Assembly: GCA_038025085.1 (NCBI GenBank)
Contig: CM076142.1
Coordinates: 1,277,501-1,341,500 of the forward strand
Length of the DNA: 64,000 bases
From: Tetragonia tetragonoides
Taxonomy: Eukaryota; Streptophyta; Magnoliopsida; Caryophyllales; Aizoaceae
Reading direction: 5' to 3'
The notes beneath the pieces were generated by a model. The model did not search any database. It was not told the DNA's origin and saw only the letters and a program-made list of their open reading frames with translations. The translations under genes were made by a program, and so were the position numbers. Positions 12,101 through 22,038 of this stretch are shown in pieces. Each line of letters starts with the position of its first letter. Positions within the stretch are counted from its first letter, which is position 1.

Positions 12101-15100
12101 TACTTATTATGAATGATGATAGTGTAAACTTTTATCTATATTTGATCAAGTGCTTAGGAAACGATTATTAGCCTTTTATTATCAAACTTGAGAATACTCT
12201 GTTATAAAGTTCTTCTACCAAAGATTATCGTAGTAGACATTGGATCGAAATGAACTTAAGTACATCAAAAATTTATTGAAACAAAATGTGACTGGCCCAT
12301 GTCCCATGCCCCATATCCCAGAGCCCACCGAGAGCCATGTCCCATGTCCCATGTCCAAAGTCACGTGGGTGAAATTGGAGTTCGGGGACCGGATGACCGT
12401 CCTGAGGCACCGGAGGTCCTCTAGGATGACGATATCCCCTCCGGAGAAGTTTGGACAAAACGGAAACAGAGTCCCAGGAAGCTGAAAATCAAAGGCTATC
12501 CACGTTTTTGGGGCTTCCTGGAGCCCCGGAACGAATGTGGATATTTTCACATCACATCGCACAGGACACCCTTAGGGAACATAAGAGGCCCCCGGGGTCC
12601 GTTATCGGGTCCCTGATATGCTTGTAAGGGCGTTTTTACGGGATACTAATGTAAGGGCCAGAACACCGAAGGCATGAGTGATATCGAAGTTCGGGGATCC
12701 AGATGACCCTCCCGAAACACCGAGGGTCCTCTAGGGTCATGATAGACCCCCCCGGAGAAGTTTGGGCAAATATGACACCCGAGCTTCCGGAAGCCGAAAA
12801 CGAAAGGCTATAATCCACGTTTTTGGGGCTTCCGAGAGGCCCCGGAACGAAAGTGGATATTTTCGCACCACATCGCACAAAACACCCCTAAAGGACATGG
12901 GAGGCCCTCGAGGTCCCTCGGGGTCGCTTATCTGTTCCCTGATAGGCTTGCAAAGGCGTTTTACAGGACACTAGTGTAAGAGTTGGAACACCAAAGGCGT
13001 GGTTGATATCAAAGTTCGGGGATCCGGATGTCCTTCCCGGGTGACTCAGAGTCATCTAGGGTCATGATAGACCCCCCGGAAAAATTTGGGCAAAAATGAC
13101 ACCCGGGCCTCGGAAGCTGAAAACAAATGCTATAATCCACGTTTTTTGCCCCGGAACGAAGGTGTATATTTTGCACTATATCACACGGAACACCCCCAAG
13201 GGACATGGGAGGCCCTTGGGGTCGCTTATCCGGTCCCTTATAGGCTTGGAAGGGCGTTTAACGGGACATTGTTGTAAAAGTCGGAACACCAAAGGCATGG
13301 GTGATATCGAAGTTAGGGGATCAGGATAATCCTTCTGGGGCACCGAGGGTCCTGTAGGGTCATAGTAGACCCCTTGGAGAAGTTTGGGCAAATTTGACAC
13401 CCGAGCCCTTGGAATGCGAAAAGGAAGGCTATAATCCACGTTTTTTTGAGCTTCCGGGAGGCCATGGAACGAAGGTGGATAATTTCACGCCACATCGCAC
13501 AAGACACCCCTAGGGGACATGGGAGGCCTCCGAGGTACGTTATCGGTTCTTGGTAGGCTTGAAGGGCCTCTTACCGGACATCGGAGGCTAATACACAGTT
13601 TTTGGGTACCGAGCATGACTCCCCACAACCCCGTGCCGCCAAACCTACCCTCAAGCCCTCTCTACTATTATAGTGAGGTCTCATAATTTCTTCCAATTTT
13701 TTTGAAGTGATTTATATTTATTCTTTTCCTATATTTCAGCGTATTTTTTAATTAAAAATTACATTAAATAGCTACAATCTGTGAAAAATAAAAAAAAAAA
13801 CGTTTCTCCGTAACTTAATAATATACTTGAAAAGTTTGAGGTTGAACTTTTGGAAAATAATTCTCCAAACTCTCAAAACGGGTGTGTCTACTCTTGTTAG
13901 AACTACTAAACCTTATAAGACTCTTTAGTAGGTAGTTGCTTGAGAGAGGGCTCGTGGGCGAAGGAAGGCAAGCGACGCAGCATGAAGCGCCTGCCACTAT
14001 GAAAGATATGCATTGTGCATGTCTACTCCACGATTTTCGGGTATCGAGCACGGCTCCCTACCACCCTGTGCCATCAAACCTACCCCCAGGCCCTCTCTAC
14101 TTATTATGATTATTTCTACTGTAAACTTTGATCTACATTTGATCGAGTGCTTAGGAAACGATTATTAGCCTTTTATTAAACAAACTTGAGAATACTCTAC
14201 GTTAAAGTTTTTCTACCAAAGATTATTATAGTAGACAATGGATCGAAATGAACTAAGTACATTAAACATTTATTGAAACAAAATTAGGGTGACCCATGTC
14301 CTGGCGTCCAGCGAGCGCCATGTCTCATGTCCTAACGCCCATGCCCAGCGCCAGTGTCCCATGTTCCATGTCCCATGTCCCATGAGTGAAATCAGAGTTC
14401 AGGGACCCGGATGACCGTCACGAGGCACCGGAGGTCCTCTAGGGTGACGATAGACCCCCTGAAGACGTTTGTACAAAAACGGAAGCTGGGCCCGGGAAGC
14501 CGAAAATCAAAGGCTATAATCCACCTTTTTTTGGCTTCCGGGAGGCCCCGGAATGAAGGTGGATATTTCCGCACCACATTGCACTGGACACCCTTAGGGA
14601 ACATTAGAGGCCCCCAGGGTCCGTTATCGAATCCCTGATAGGCTTGTAAGGCGTTTTTATGGGACAATAGTACACTAATGAAGACCCAGAATACCGAAGG
14701 CATGGGTGATATCAAAGTTCAGGGATCTGGATGACCTTCCCGGGGCACCGAGGGTCCTCTAGGGTCTTGATAGATTCCCTGGAGAAGTTTGAGCAAAAAT
14801 GACACTCGGCCCCCCGGAAGCCGAAAATGAAGGCTTTAATCCACGTTTTTTGGTGCCTCCACCGAAACGAAGGTGGATATTTTCGCACTACATCGCACGA
14901 ACCACCTCTAGGGGACATGGGAGGCCCTCGAGGTCGCTTATCCGGTCTCTGATAGGCTTGGAAGGGCGTTTTACGGGACATTAGTGTAAGAGTTGGAACA
15001 CCAAAGACATGGGTGATATCAAAGCTCAGGGATACGGATGACCCTCCCGGGGCACCGAGGGTCCTGTAGGGTCGTGATAGATCCCCGGAAAAAGTTTGGG

Positions 15101-17000
15101 CAAAATTGATACCCGCGTCCCGGGAAACCGAAAACGAAGGCTATAATCCACCTTTTTTTGGGCTTCCGGGAGGCCTCGGAATGAATTTGGATATTTTCGC
15201 ATCACATCGCACGGAACACCCCTAGGGGACACGGGAGCCACTTGGGGTCGCTTATCCGGTCCCTAATAGGCTTGGAAGGCGTTTTACAGTACACTGTTGT
15301 AAGAGTCAAAACACCAAAGGCATGGGTGAAATCAAAGTTCGGGGATCCGGATGACCCTCCCTGGGCACCGAGGGTCCTCTAGGGTCATGGTAAATCCTTC
15401 GGAGAAGTTTGGGCAAAATTAACACCCGAGCTCTAGGAAGCCAAAAATGAAGGCTATAATCAACGTCTTTTGAGCTTTCGGGAGGCCCCGGAACGAAGGT
15501 GGATATTTTCGCACCATATCGTACGGGACACCCCTAGGGGATATGGGAGGCCCCCAGGGTAGGTTATCGGGTCCTTGGTAGGTTTGAAGGGCCTCTTATT
15601 GGACATCGGAGGCTATTCCACGGTTTTTGGGTACCGGTTTTGAAATTTGTCACAGACATTGCCTTGTCAATATTACTAATCGCGCCCCTGTGCCTAAACA
15701 GACCTTACTCTATTAACTAATGTATTCTGAACTCATATATTACTCGAAGCAGAATTCTTTCGTTCTTCTTTTTCATGTTTATAGTTGTCATGCTTATCAT
15801 TCTACTATCAATCTGTCACAGTATATTTTTCTCTTTACTAAGTTACATTTTTCTCTATTGTCTGGTTTCAGGGGTCAAAAAATACCGTATTCATCATGCA
15901 AGTGTTGTGGAGGTATGTGTCTGTCACCTCTCCACTTTTACAAAATCGGATGTTATTAACTGGAACAGTAAGGTAGATTCTGACATCTTATCTACGAAAT
16001 GAATAAAATGTATCATTACCTGTTTTTCTTATTCTTTGCAGATTTATCTTCATGAAAGCTTGGTTGTGAGCACGATGCTTTTTTCTTTGTTCCAAGTGCT
16101 TTGGCAGGTTTGTGTATTTCTTTTGTTACACCTTTTTCTCAGTAGATTTGTTAAGGCGAGACAGGATTTGCCAAGTGATGGTTGACTGATGATTTTGTAG
16201 GTGTTATTTCTGGCATGGCATATTTACTGTGTATGCTTCAACATTAGAACTGATGAATGGGTAAGTTATTTGGTGAGAAGTAAAGGCTATGTTTTAAAAG
16301 TTAAAGGGTGCATCACTGCTACGAGTATAGTGATCATCCTGGTAAACTTGTACATATCCTTTGGGTACTGGCCTACTGCGTACTGGACTACTGAGTAGGG
16401 CATATTTTACTTGTAGACTGACATATGACTAAATGAGCATATGAAATTTTTTGTTTGTATTTTCTACGTGCATGCTAAAATAGATAGTAGAAAGACTCGC
16501 ATGATTTAATTTAATTATTTTTGCTCGGCAAGAATCGTTTGGAATGATCATCCTTCTGGCATATAGAACATGCAGAAATTGGAAATTGAGTGAACAAAAC
16601 AGGTCATAGAGTTTGCTGTGACAATGGTACGATATCTGTCAAAACACCGAAAAGCCTACCCATTTCGGACTGACTTATTGGACTACCACATAGATTGACA
16701 AATAGTCAAAATACCATGATTGTTTCTCCGCGTCATTTTGAAGTATATTTTCATGGTTGAACTTGTGTGTGCAGATAAATTGGCGAAGATACCCCGAGTT
16801 CCATGTCATTCTTCCGCTCTCACAGGGTAATGTTGTGTGACAGTCTGAGCTTTCTGCTGTCTTTTCTTCCAACTCTCCTATTTAATCTTGTCTCGTTTAT
16901 TTATTATCCATGATCAGGTCAATCCTTCCAAGAGATGAGGTTTAGAAATCCATATAGCAAGGGCATCTTCTGCAACCTGAAGGAGTGCTTGTTGAGATGA
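9139..17000 (+). CDS. DHHC-type protein S-acyltransferase (palmitoyltransferase), 12 coding exons
   Basis: The enzyme transfers palmitate to cysteines of membrane-associated proteins. Exons: 9139-9301, 9455-9589, 10191-10257, 10397-10487, 10566-10610, 10847-10943, 11093-11176, 15872-15912, 16042-16107, 16201-16260, 16775-16826 and 16918-17000; total 984 nt, 327 residues, frame intact throughout. Hydrophobic segments lie near residues 15-70, 85-100, after the DHHC core, and in exons 9-10. The catalytic core is KAYVRGFDHHCPAFGNCIG with Asp189-His-His-Cys192, preceded by RYCRSC; the usual PPRSHHC stretch is absent. The C-terminus has a PaCCT-like NPYSKG. A start at 9061 is also open, but 9139 gives the better family-like N-terminus. 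Exon 4 could instead end at 10484, one codon shorter. A polyadenylation-like AATAAA is at 17249. Intron 7 is 4.7 kb and full of repeats. Confidence 0.88.
11219..11336 (+). repeat. Left copy of a duplicated intron segment
   Basis: This segment of intron 7 recurs at 15641-15757 in the same orientation. Both contain AATATTACTAATCGCGCCC and CCTAAACAGACCTTACTCT and end in AGCAGAATTC. The right copy lacks about 15 bp after ACATT and differs at scattered bases. The pair brackets about 4.3 kb of inserted repeats. Confidence 0.85.
11342..11702. mobile_element. Stowaway MITE in S-acyltransferase intron 7
   Basis: The inverted ends are CTCCCTCCGGTCCGCGGAAA and, on the complement at the right, CTCCCTCCGGTCCACGGAAA. 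TA flanks both ends (11340-11341 and 11703-11704). It is 361 bp with no coding capacity and carries an internal short repeat of AAAGCAAGGAAAGCAATAAA. It inserted just past the left copy of the duplicated intron segment. Confidence 0.9.
12290..13603 (+). repeat. Tandem array A of a ~314-bp GC-rich repeat
   Basis: The marker GTGGATATTTTC (or a variant) recurs at 12537, 12853, 13162 and 13475, giving periods of 316, 309 and 313 bp. Each unit also carries GGCACCGAGGGTCCT-, GAAGTTTGGGCAAA- and GGCTATAATCCACG-like blocks. There are just over four units, diverged by scattered substitutions and small indels. The first unit begins with a degenerate CATGTCCC repeat. The array lies inside intron 7 of the S-acyltransferase gene. 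Long open frames across it reflect repeat composition, not genes. Confidence 0.9.
14285..15635 (+). repeat. Tandem array B of the ~314-bp repeat
   Basis: Same family and orientation as the array about 2.0 kb to the left. The marker recurs at 14559, 14873, 15187 and 15499 (periods 314, 314 and 312). Its 5' flank (14105-14285) matches 12115-12290, including TTAGGAAACGATTATTAGCC. The tail motif seen at 13605-13668 occurs again at 14037-14100, so array, tail and head form a composite unit repeated about twice. Confidence 0.9.
15641..15757 (+). repeat. Right copy of the duplicated intron segment
   Basis: Direct repeat of 11219-11336. Array B ends immediately before it. Exon 8 of the S-acyltransferase gene begins 115 bp farther on. 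Confidence 0.85.
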
Positions 17001-18343
17001 GATTGAGGGTCTAGGATAATCTCTGGAAGCCTGTTCCATGGGCTGCATCATATACTGTCATCAACAGCAATCTCAAATCTGTACATATTTTGAACCCCAC
17101 GTCTTGAATGCCCATTAAATCTGTTTGTATCTGGAGTCTAGAACTCCTGTAAAAACCCTCACTGTTTAGGTTTTTTTTTTTTTTTTTTTTTTTTGGTATT
17201 GGTGATAAGATGAGGATTCTATAAATTGTGAATATTAGTTGAAGCTCAAATAAAAGTGGATTAAGAATTCTATAGAAGCTTGATTTGAGTGAGTTTTATA
17301 GATCCTATAAATCATGCATTAGTGATTTGCGGACTATTGTATACGTGTTTGTAGAACAAAAATTATTTTGGGTCTTAGAGTTCTCCTTACTAGTTGGACC
17401 CAATAGTCTTACAAAAACTTGTGTGGACTTAGTCCATGGTGGACCAATACTTGGAGTCACTCCCCTCTAATAGTGGAGTCACCCCTACTTTACCTGGAGC
17501 CACCCCTCAAATTTATATTTGGCACCACCCCTACTTCACCTGGAGCCACCTCCTACTTCACCTAGAGCCACCCCTCAAAATTACTTCACCTGGAGGAGCC
17601 ACCCCCCTACTTTACCTGGAACCACCCCCTACTTTACCTGGAGTCACCCCTTAAAATTACTTGGTCCACGGTGGACACAAGACATGCTACAATAGTCTAG
17701 GCAATTATTTGGCGGGAACTTGGGGCTGTGAACCGGACCGGCTAGATCTAGCCCGAACCTTGTATCATTTACCTTTGGGCTTTGGAATATTAGTTGTTTG
17801 GTGGGCACTCTATGCAAGGTTTAGGCTTTTCTCCTGAATCCCCATTGACATCTCACAAGACAAAATAAGTATTCCCCCAAATTGTCCAAAATTCAATACA
17901 TACATCAAAGATTCAAAGTTGAAAGTAACCAACAATAACAACATGCATAGCCAAAAAAAAAAAAAAACAAACATAAGAGTATCAGGGTATGAAGGAACTG
18001 AACATGAGTTGAAATGTAGAATTAATGAATTTTTGTCAAGCAAACATTATGTGCAAGTGCAACTGGTAAAAAAGAAAGAAAAATGCACCTATTTTGCTAA
18101 TTTCAAGTTCATACTTCCCACCGGCCACATGTACATTAGTTGGTGAAGTAGATAATATAGGAACTATATCTGTATATATTAGGAAGTTAGGAACTGTATC
18201 TGTAATTTTCCATTCCTTTTTTACTCCTCGACAGTTGGGAAGCAACAGTAGGCCGGTTGTAGAGTAGTAATATTTTTTTGCCATCATTAAAACCCAAGTT
18301 TTAAACTTTTGATCATGATTCATGACCATTTAAGTTTTTTTTT
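17001..18343. other. S-acyltransferase 3' flank and intergenic DNA with a minisatellite
   Basis: A T run of about 24 is at 17170-17193. A minisatellite at about 17455-17660 repeats a CCTGGAGCCACCCCTACTTTA-like unit of 20-30 bp about eight times with variation. It is bracketed by two palindrome-like blocks, AGTCCATGGTGGACC (about 17430) and GGTCCACGGTGGACA (about 17664). No gene is seen. Confidence 0.6.
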
Positions 18344-19118
18344 GCCTCCTGTTATTGCCAGGTCGGAAAATACTAATGTCAGGTCAACAATTACGTGAGT
18401 TGACCAATTTACCTTTTATGTTAATAAGGCAAAACACATGTTCTCTCTTCACTATCTTTAATTGTCATATATATACAAATAAAATTATGGAAAGACATTA
18501 TGACTACTAGAATCTTACAATTTAGCAACATAATTTGGAAGATCTTTTCTGCAATCTTCCCATACATTATTTTCCCATATATGCTCATGATAGGATTATT
18601 GTGATTAATTGACGGGTACTAATATTGGTAGAGAGTTGACATCAAATATGACATCAAGTTGGAGTGTTGCTGCTTGAAAGAACATGTGCGTATTACACAA
18701 GGTGCTGATCATACATTATCATATCACCATTATTACTTTATGATGATAGTTATGATTGAGTATTGCCTTAGCTGCTTTTATTAAATTGTCCAGTTTGCCG
18801 AACAATTATATGTCAGGTAGAATACGTGAGAATACTGGTATATTTCACTTAGCATGAGATCTTTTTTAATTAAAATATGGCTATCATTATGATTCAATTC
18901 TTAGATACTCAATTTGTAATAAATGGCAAGTGTAGACAAGGCAATATTATGAAGGAGAGAATATGGGTGTTTTCCATAATTTTATTTGCAAATAAGGCAA
19001 TTAAAGATAGTGGAGAGAGAACCTGTGTTTTGCCTCATTAACATAAAGGGTAAATTGGTCAACTCACGGAATTGTTGGCCTGACATTAGTATTTTCCGAC
19101 CTGGCAATAACAACGACC
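18344..19118. mobile_element. MULE-like non-autonomous element with ~110-bp terminal inverted repeats
   Basis: The left arm 18351-18470 (GTTATTGCCAGGTCGGAAAA, then TTGACCAATTTACC) reappears inverted at about 18990-19111 with few differences. T runs of 9 (18335-18343) and 10 (19119-19128) flank the ends and could be a 9-bp target duplication, as Mutator-like elements make, but a T run is weak evidence. The 520-bp interior is AT-rich with no transposase. Confidence 0.65.
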
Positions 19119-19129
19119 TTTTTTTTTTC

Positions 19130-20373
19130 CCCAATAATAATCAAAACAAGTATGGAAAAAGGAAACTGAAATATTTGTCCACATATTCCAGCTAGGCTAA
19201 TGCAAATGCTTGCAATGTATAGTAGGAGTAAGTTATTAAAAACCTACAAAATTGTATATTTCTTTATGTAATACTCTAAATATCACCTTTTCCAATTCTA
19301 TAAGAATAAAAAGTAGAAAAAACAAGAAGACAAAACAGGGGAAAAAAAAATCTCTGTCTTGGACAAGAAAAATAAAATAAAGAAAAGAATTACGTCAAAT
19401 CCTTAAGTTGTGATGCATCAACATTGTTGTTCTCTAATCTCTTTATATATTCCTTTCTCACTAATTTTTTCATGTATCTTTTAGTTCTACTCTCTCATTC
19501 ACTTGACCCTTGCCATAGCAGAGTTCGAATTACATAACCAAAAGGTTGGTTTTCAGGTAAATGTAAAAATCAATCTAATTTAAATTCTAATACTCTACCC
19601 TATTAAAAAAATATATTAATATATACTCTGCGTATCTTTTGTTAGGAGTTCATTACGTACAATGATTTTATTTATTTGATTGGATGTACAACAATTTTAT
19701 ATGTGTTTGATCTATATTATTGCATTTGGTTTCTTGGTTTTTCAGCGGAGAAATATTTTGCCACAAGAATTGTTTTTTTCTTTTTTCATACAATAATATT
19801 TGATTTTATGGCCAATTTACTAATTAACATGATGATCCGTTTAAGAGTCTTATTATAGGACGTTCCAAGAAACAATGTCATATGTCTTTTGATTTGATAA
19901 TGACACAATTATCAATTAACATGCATGTAGTCCATCCATTACACTTTTGATCAGAACCGAGAATGTGATATTCCCTCAGAAAAAAAAAAAAAAAGGTGTT
20001 TTAATTTTAGTGCATTTTGGCTATAACACGTACTCTTATCTTTCAGATTTTATTGTCTCATTGTGTACCTAACCAATTAAATTGCGTTCATGCACGCTTA
20101 ATGCTGGTCATTAACAATTAATGCTCGTGCACATTAAATTGAAGACAAAATTTACAGCAGAATTTTGGTTCTTCAATCATATTCCTCGTACAATAAAAAG
20201 CACATACACATTTTGATTTGTTTGTTTGTTCAAAAAGCTAAATGTATGTTTTAAGGATGCCAAATAACTAAAAGCTCTTGATAATATTCATTGCCAATTG
20301 CATCTAATATTTATTGACTAGATCAAAATTTGCAGGTTCTACAGAAGCTCTCAATCAAAGGTTGCATCAAAGG
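19130..20373. other. Intergenic region and XTH upstream region
   Basis: AT-rich DNA with no recognised gene. An acceptor-like TTTGCAG at about 20330-20336, 37 bp before the XTH start codon, could end a leader intron; this is a guess from sequence alone. Confidence 0.4.
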
Positions 20374-21261
20374 ATGGAGTTTCAATTTACACTTGTCTTG
20401 ATTTGCACCCTAATTGGTTTTTCTTATGGCAGATGCCCGGCAAACTTAACATCCGTGACATTCAATGAAGGATTTTCCAAGCTGTATGGAAACAGTGACG
20501 TAAACATCACAGATAATGGCAACTCTGTTTACTTAACCTTTAAAAACGACTCAACAGGAGGATCCGGATTTGTATCTCAACAACAATACAACAACAACGG
20601 CTTATTTGGTGCTTCCATTAAGCTACCATCACAAAACTACACAGCTGGTGTCGTTGTTACATTCTACTTGTCAAATAACTTGACCCAACACGACGAGATC
20701 GATTTCGAGTTTTTGGGTCATGAGGACGGTCAGGATTGGATCCTCCAGACCAACTTCTTCGGTAATGGTAGCATAAGCCGAGGGAGGGAAGAGAGATACG
20801 AGTTGTGGTTTGACCCGAGTAAAGATTTCCATCAATATGCTATTTTTTGGGGTGAGACCCGGATATTCTATTATGTGGATAATGTCCCAATCAGGTTTGT
20901 CGAACCGGTTGAAGAAATGGGTGGGGATTACCCTTCGAAGCCCATGTACATGTATGCTACAATTTGGGATGGGTCGGGTTGGGCTTCCGGAGGAGGCAAG
21001 TATAAGGTCAATCACACATTCGATCCGTTTGTAGCTGGCTATTCAAACCTTGTTCTAAACGGGTGTTCTTTAGACCCGACCCAAGTGGTGTCGAGTTGTG
21101 TCGTGCCGGAAAATAAGAAGATTTGTGGGGAAATGACACCGGAAGAGCTAACAGAGTATCAAGCATTTAGAAGTAAGTATATGACATACTCCTATTGTCA
21201 TGATAAAGACAGGTATAACCCTCCTTTGCCGGAGTGTTTGGCTATAATCCCAAATAGCTAG
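20374..21261 (+). CDS. Xyloglucan endotransglucosylase/hydrolase (GH16), group III type, intronless
   Basis: XTHs are secreted cell-wall enzymes that cut xyloglucan chains and rejoin them to other chains or to water. The product is 295 residues. A signal peptide is visible (MEFQFTLVLICTLIGFSYG), then the GH16 fold. The catalytic motif HDEIDFEFLG spans residues 106-115, with Glu108 as nucleophile and Glu112 as acid/base by family analogy. The C-terminal XET domain has the YSYCHDKDRYNPPLPEC signature, matching group III members such as XTH27-30. The N-glycosylation site usually just after the catalytic motif is absent; NGS follows about 15 residues later. The whole gene is one open frame, whereas plant XTH genes usually have introns. 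The first ATG (20374) fits the signal peptide; frames extending to 20314 begin with TTG. AATAAA is at 21388. Confidence 0.93.
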   Translation: MEFQFTLVLICTLIGFSYGRCPANLTSVTFNEGFSKLYGNSDVNITDNGNSVYLTFKNDSTGGSGFVSQQQYNNNGLFGASIKLPSQNYTAGVVVTFYLSNNLTQHDEIDFEFLGHEDGQDWILQTNFFGNGSISRGREERYELWFDPSKDFHQYAIFWGETRIFYYVDNVPIRFVEPVEEMGGDYPSKPMYMYATIWDGSGWASGGGKYKVNHTFDPFVAGYSNLVLNGCSLDPTQVVSSCVVPENKKICGEMTPEELTEYQAFRSKYMTYSYCHDKDRYNPPLPECLAIIPNS

Positions 21262-22038
21262 GTAGGAAGTTTATTGGTTTTTGTATATACGATTATGTCC
21301 AATAGTTTGTCCAGTGGGAATACTCATAACCAATTTTTAATCTAGGGAGTGAATTATTTGGATCATTTACATTTTAATACTTATATCAATAAAAAAGCTC
21401 TAGGTGTTGCAATTTTTGCTTATCTCTGGACTGTTTGATTTTCTTGGTATGTATGCATGCTTAATGTTTAACAGGTGCCTTCAATATCAGAATTACATAG
21501 TTTCATATCAGGATTTTTACCTTTTCCTTGCTTCCGAAATCATTTAGAGCACATTTATTAAATCTTTACCCATGTCAAAAAAAACTTACCCCATCCTCCA
21601 AACATGCCTTAATCCAAGTTGGCATTTTCCTGCAAGCAGAACCAATGTAGAACAGTAGAAACTTGCTGGAGCTTCATTCAACACAGGGTGCCAAATGTAT
21701 TCGCTTCAATTCTGCTATAGTGTTCCAACTAGACTATTTGGTCATCACTATATGAACATAATGCTAAAACTGAAATTGATTGCTATATTTCCTACAAATC
21801 ACAGCTGATAATTACCTATATTGGTAAAAGTCTGTTTATTTTCAGAAGACAGCCAATACTTCACAAACTTATGATGGAAAACACAGTTCAACTCTTCAAC
21901 TAGAAACTTGAACAATAAAGCAGACGTCAACTGAAAATCAAGTGCTTAGAATAGCAGGTCACACTCAAACAGCATGCGAAATCATAGTTCAGATACACAG
22001 ACACGGATATACCAGTAGCACAGATCTAATGAAGTAGT
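21262..22038. other. Region between the convergent XTH and DUF674 genes
   Basis: This holds the XTH 3' untranslated region and probably the 3' untranslated region of the DUF674 gene on the other strand. No other feature is seen. Confidence 0.5.

Noticed and set aside
12215..15241. Many overlapping open frames with recurring peptides (for example SIMTLEDPRC) on both strands
   Set aside because: They fall on the 314-bp tandem repeats and recur once per unit. They come from GC-rich repeat composition, lack family similarity, and are likely to be mistaken for genes by automated annotation.
20314..20373. N-terminal extension of the XTH frame
   Set aside because: It starts with TTG, and the extra residues would precede a clear signal peptide that begins at the ATG at 20374.
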